From positions 186,001 through 250,000 of the forward strand of contig JAHDXO010000001.1 in NCBI GenBank assembly GCA_023382975.1: a DNA stretch of 64,000 nucleotides, in the 5' to 3' direction. Every line of letters starts with the position of its first letter. The first letter of the stretch is position 1. Source of the DNA: Pirellulaceae bacterium (GTDB taxonomy: Bacteria > Planctomycetota > Planctomycetia > Pirellulales > Pirellulaceae). Shown here piece after piece: positions 48,001 to 54,000 of the stretch. The notes beneath the pieces were generated by a model. It had not been told where the DNA came from, did no database searches, and was given only the letters and a program-made list of their open reading frames with translations. The position numbers and the translations under genes are program-made.

Positions 48001-51000
48001 CCCGCGGCATCAAACAACGCCAGATCTAGTTCGACACTCGTCGGATCGAAGAACCCGTTCCAGCCGTAGTCGATATCGAAATAGGCTTGGGCGGGATTGG
48101 CGGGCGACGCGTTCTCGACCAGGAACGAATAGTAGTCGACCGAGGCTCCGTCGCCGCGTCCCAGCAGCGTCATGTGCGGAATCGTTTGCGAGGTGTTGTT
48201 GCTCGGGAACGGAAAACCGTCGCTGCCGATGTCGGGATCGTAGTTCAGACTCCACAACTGCGTCTCCAGACTCTGTGCCGTCCCGATGCTGTTGTTCAAA
48301 TCGTCGGCTCGCTCGCTGATCAACCCGATCGTGATCCCACCCAGCCGGCTGCCGTCGAACGCAGGAGTCACTCCGTGGCCGAGCTGTCCCGATTGCCGGT
48401 TCGATACATGCCACAGATTGTCGGGCGATACACTCGTGCCGACAAAGGTCGGATCCAGCAGGATGGGCACCACGGGATCGACCGCCGTCGTGCCGCCGTA
48501 GCCGCCGATGCGGTCTTCGGCGATGCGGATCACCGAGTTGATCGGCTCCAACCTCACGTTGGGATGCTGGAGCGGATCCAACGCCTCGGATCGGCGAGCG
48601 TCCGAGGTGACAGCGACGTAGTACGTGCCCTCGGGCAGATACACCGTACCGATAAACGGATCCAACGAACCGACGGATCCCCGCGACAGATCCTTGACCC
48701 CCGTCAGGTCGTCGGCGTCCCGCAACGGCGCCGAGCGATCGTCGGCCACATTCGAGTCGCGCCCGACCAGGATGGGCCGCAGTTGGTCGCCGACCCGTTG
48801 GAAGACAGTGACTGTCGTGTTCGGCCGGGTCAGGCCGTCGGCATAGTCCATGTCGAACGTCACGGCCACGTGCTGGGACGAAGAACTGCTGACCATGGCA
48901 TAGTCGACTTGGAATTGATACCAGTCGACGTCGCCACCGCTGCTGAGATTGCCTGCGATCGAGATCACGCCACGGTCGGTGGTCAGCAGATTCCCGAGGT
49001 ACTGCGCCCGCTGTCCGGGGATGATGGAACTTTGGAAGGGGCTGTCGTTGCTGGCGTACGTGTTGCTGATCTCTTCGTCTTCGCTCACTTCGCCCAGCAA
49101 CGGCGAATGCTTGGGCAAACCGATCAGTTCCACACCGTTGGTGGCGTAGCGGATGTCGGCATACCGAACCGTCGATCCGGCGAATTCGTCGTTCTCCTGC
49201 ATCCGCAACTGGACGTGGTAGATCCCCGAGGTCAAGCCGCCAGCCAACTGGCTGATGTCCTGCAACTGGTCGGCCGAATCACCGGGCTGCAGACTGCTGC
49301 TGCGGATGCGGAACATGTACGCGCCGCGCTCGGTGCGCGCGCCAGGCAACACGACCCGCAGACCGGCGTCGCGAGGATTGACTGTACCTCGCTCCATGAT
49401 CTCGCCCGACACGTGCCGCGGTTGGTAGATTTCGGGCAGTCGCTGCAGCGGATTGACGCTCGTGCCGGCGATCTGATCGGGGTCGTGGTACAGCAGATCG
49501 GGGTCGATCGTTTCCTGCCACGAACTGTTGGACTGGGCGATAATCTGCCCGTTGGAATTCAGGACTTCGATCACGGTGTCCAACGCATAACGAGTGCGGT
49601 CGATGTCCAGCCAGATCTCCGTCCCGCCCATGGCCGTGAAACTGTAGACATCCACATCGTTGGGCGCATTCAGGAAGCCGACGATCTGGAACCCCATCCG
49701 CAGATTCTCGTCGCCGCTCTGCTCGTTCGGAGCCAATTCGCCCAGGAACTGCGCGGTCTCGACGGTGGCGTTGATGCCCGGCGCCGTCCCGTCCGGCGCC
49801 TCTTGCTCCAGAATGATCTCCACGTTGCGGTCGTGGCTGAATTGGTCCAGCAACACGCTCCGCCAGTCGCCTGGGCTGGGCGCCGTGCGGATGTCGTTGT
49901 TGTTGGTGTCGGTCTGCGGCCTGCCGTCGGGCTGCAAACCGGCGCCGACGGTGTCGTCGTGGATCGAGGTGATGACGACAGGGAAACCGGGATGGCCGAC
50001 GACGTGCAACACGCCGCCGATCCGGTCGGTCATTTCCAACAGCCGACCGGTGGCGGTGAAGCCGGCGTTGTCGCCGAGCATCTTGATCACCAGACTCTCC
50101 GTCGGACTGCTCTGCAGACGAAGACCGCCGTAGGTATGGTGCTCGCGAACCGTGATCTGGTTGTACAGGATATGGACGATGTCGGTGTCGTCCCAGACAC
50201 TCTCGGTGGACAGGACGATCCCGGAACGGATCTCCATGCCGTTGTAGCCGAAATTCCCGCTGCCGGTGGTCGGGCCGTTGTTGGCGATGGCGTTTCCGCG
50301 GATCAGCGGCCCGCGGTTGTCGCGGTACAGCGACACTTGGTCGATGTCGCCGGTGGTTCTGCCGGGGTCGGAAATGTATTGGTGCGTGAATGCGTCCGCG
50401 TTGATGTTGATCGCGACGTCCGCGTTGTCGCGGATGATGTTGTTCAACAGGACGGGCTGCGAACCGCGAACAAAGATCGTGGCGCCAGCGTTGGTGCCGC
50501 GGCCGAACCGGCTCACCGGACCTTGACCGCCCGTCCCCAGTGCGTTCTGCTCGATGATGCTGTTGGCGATTCGCGTCCTGGCCTGATGCAATTCAATGAC
50601 GTTGAAGCCGGTAAAGGTGCCCTCGATGCGGTTGTCGTCGCCTCCGCCAAAGGCGATGTAGGCGTGATCGACGTTCAATTGGCCCAGATGGCCGATGTAC
50701 AGACCGCCCCAGGTGCCCTGCTGCGGCGTCGAGTTGCCGCCGTCCTTGTTCGTGTCGAACGTTCCGCCCGCCCCGTAGCGGTCGTCCTGCATCGCCGTAA
50801 AGATGATCTCCTTGCCTTGCACGCCTTCGGCGATCAACTGGGCGCCGAACGTGACCTCGATCCGCGATCCCTCCAGCTTGATTACCGTGCCGGGATCGAT
50901 CTTCAGTCGGGCATCCAGCCTGGCTCGCAGCACGCCCATGGCGATGGGACTCAACACCTCGCCCGTCGGCCCGCCCAGATCATCGAAGGTATTGCCCGCC

Positions 51001-54000
51001 GCATTGTCCAGTTCCCCGACCAGTGCGTAGGGCGCGTCGCCGCCGACGGTACTGCGGTAGATCAGCCGCTTTGTGTACGGCGCTGGCGCTTGCGGAATCG
51101 CCGACAACCGGATTGCGTCCTCGGCGTTGGCGACGTCGACCATGGCGGCTGCGGTCGCGTCCGACGCGGGGCTCGCATTGCCCGCCTCGTCGGCAAACAC
51201 CACGCGGTAGTTGTACAGACCGCCAGGCAACAGCCCGCCCAGTGAGAGCGGTGCAGCGGTCACGGCCAACACCGAGGGCGGATCGCGCTGCAAGGTATAT
51301 CCGGAGACCGAGCCGTTGTCGCGGAACGATGAGGAAGCCGCGTTCAAGTCCGCCACGAACACATAGGGACCGCTGCCGCCCGGCTGGCTGCGGTACAGCC
51401 GCCGAGCCACGAAATTGCCACTGACCGACGGCAGGTTCTGCACGATCAGCGTTCCCTGGCCCGCGGCCAACGTCGCGGGCGCCGTCGCTTCCGAAGGACG
51501 ACCTTCGAACCCGTTGCTGTCTACAAAGACCAGTTTGTAGGTGTACGTCCCCGGCACCAACGCTCCGCCGCCCTGCGGCGACGACGTGACGGTCTCGACC
51601 GACGGCCGCTCCGTCTCCAGAATCGCCTTGCCCGGATCGCCCTGGATCTTGAGGTTCTCGGAGATCACGTGGACGATATCCACATCGTCGAACCGCCCCG
51701 GAACCGTCAACGAACGCAACGCCGTACCCGCTGGCGTCGCGATCCGCACGAACAACGCGTTGATCGAATTCGCCTGCAACACGTTGCCCGTGATGTCCGG
51801 CCCGACACGATCGTAGTCGGAGGTGAACAACTGGTTCAACTGGAATCGCGGCGAATGGAAATTCGTTTCCTCGAAACTGTCCGGATCCGCCGACATCGCC
51901 GCGTCCGCACTGAACGAGATCCGGTTGAACGAGACCGTCGGCCGCATCCCGATGATCTGGATCGGATTGACGACCTGGTCCACCGAATTGATCGCGAGCA
52001 AACCGCCGCCGTAACGCATGTCCGCGTGATTGACGTAGTTCAGGAAAACCCCGTTCGTCTCCAGGTTCCGCCGGGATTCGGCACTGTCCAAATCCGACCG
52101 AAAAACGATGCCGCCCCAATCGCCCGGCTGAGGCGTCGTCTTGCCCGGCGTGCCGTCTCGGCCGGTCGCTTCGTCCAACCGGGAGGTGAAATAAACGCTT
52201 CCGGGAACGGGCTTGCCAGCCGCATCGATCACCACGTTTCCGTCCGCATCCACCAGATGCGGCGTCCCCAGCACCTGCAGCACTCCGCCGCTGCGGTCGA
52301 CCGTCAACGTGGAACTGCCCACGCCGATCCTTGCCCGCCGCAGTTTGAAAATGGCGCCGGCGTCCACCATCACCGTGACACCCTTCGGGACCTCCATCGT
52401 CGAACCGTCCTGCAAGATCGGCTGCGATGCGCCGGCTTCCGCCAAACCGATCTCGTAGGCGAAGTTGTCGCCGATGGTGCTCGCGTCGCCGTCCAAACCG
52501 CCGTTGCCCACGATCCGCACGATGTCGCCGGGCACCGTCGCTGCTAACGCCGCGCTGATCGTATCGAACGGGCGGTTCAACGATCCGTTCAAGTTCGCCC
52601 CGGACGTCTTGTCGACAAAAATCGTCTTGCCCGCCAACTGGACACCCTGAGTGTCCGTGCTGAGCGTTGTCACGCGATCGCCGGTCAGGATCACGCTGGT
52701 TCCGTCCGGGCCCAACCGGGCCGACACTCGGAAGCCACCGCTCGCCAAGGTGTTGATCTCGCTGACCAAGCGGGCGGCGATTTGCGCCGCGGTGGTCGTC
52801 CCGTCGAATGGAATGGCGATGGCGCTGGCGTTCTTCTTCGAGCTGTTGTTGTCGAACTCGAACCGGCGAACCACACGGGCTCCGTCCTCCAGCGTCAAGG
52901 TCTGGCCGTCGACGAACAAGCCGCCGTCGCCGGTGACCTTGATTTCGCGCTCCAAGGGCCGTGTCTGGAACCAGAAGTTGTAGACGCCGCCCGGGATGCC
53001 GTCCAAGTCGCCGTCCAACCGCGAACCCGGCCGGTCCTCGTTGATCCGGTCCAGGTCGCTGATCGTGTCGTTCTCGTCCACCTGCGTGCGGAAGCTGAAC
53101 CGCAAATCGTAGACGCCCTGCGTCGTGCCGCCGAAACCCGTATCCTCGATCACCGGGTCGAAGTCCGTGTTGCCGCTGGACGTCACGGCGACGTAGTAGG
53201 TACCCGAGCCCAGCTCCATGCTGATGTACGAGTCGGAACTGAAGTAGTCTTCGTTGCGGGCGATCAGTTCGCGGGCGTAACCGGTCACGTTTCCTTCCGC
53301 GTTCCGCACTTCCACTTCGCGATACAGCGACAAGACCGTGTTCAACAGGCTGGAATTGGGCAGCCGCTCGGCAAACGTCTCGGCGGTGAACAACCCCTTC
53401 CTGGGCTCCTCCGCATCCTGGTCGTCCAGTTGCACGGTGAACCGGTACAGGTCGATGTCGTTGCTGTCCGGGCGATGGATGTGCTGGCCGTGAATGATGT
53501 CGGCGTTGCCCGGATAGATCGTCTCGCTGGGGCTGCCCGTTTGATAGGCCATCAAATTCGAGCTGGGTAGATCGTTGGCGCGAGCCAGTCCCAGCATGAA
53601 CCCCAGCCCGATCATCACCTCGCGGAACAGGTTCGCCCCGAACTCATCGTTCCACTGTCGCAGGTTGCTCAAGATCAGCATGCTGTTCTCGAACGTCGGG
53701 TCCCATCGCAAACGGAAGCCCCTTCCCGCTTCGTTCACCACGTTCGAGTCGGCGGTATTCAGCGCGGCCGTATCCCCCGTGACGAACGTTATCCCCAGAT
53801 TCTCGGTCTCCAGGAACTGCACGCCCAGGTAGTTGGCCCACAACTCGATCGCTTCCCGAACCCGCTGTTTCTGAGTCTCGGTGATCGAATTCGAAACGGG
53901 GTTCCCCTGGGCGTCGAAACCGTAGTCCAGCCGGAAGTTGTAGGGAATCGTCGTAATGCCCGCGAATTGATCCGGCCCAAACGCCGGGTTGATGTGATCC

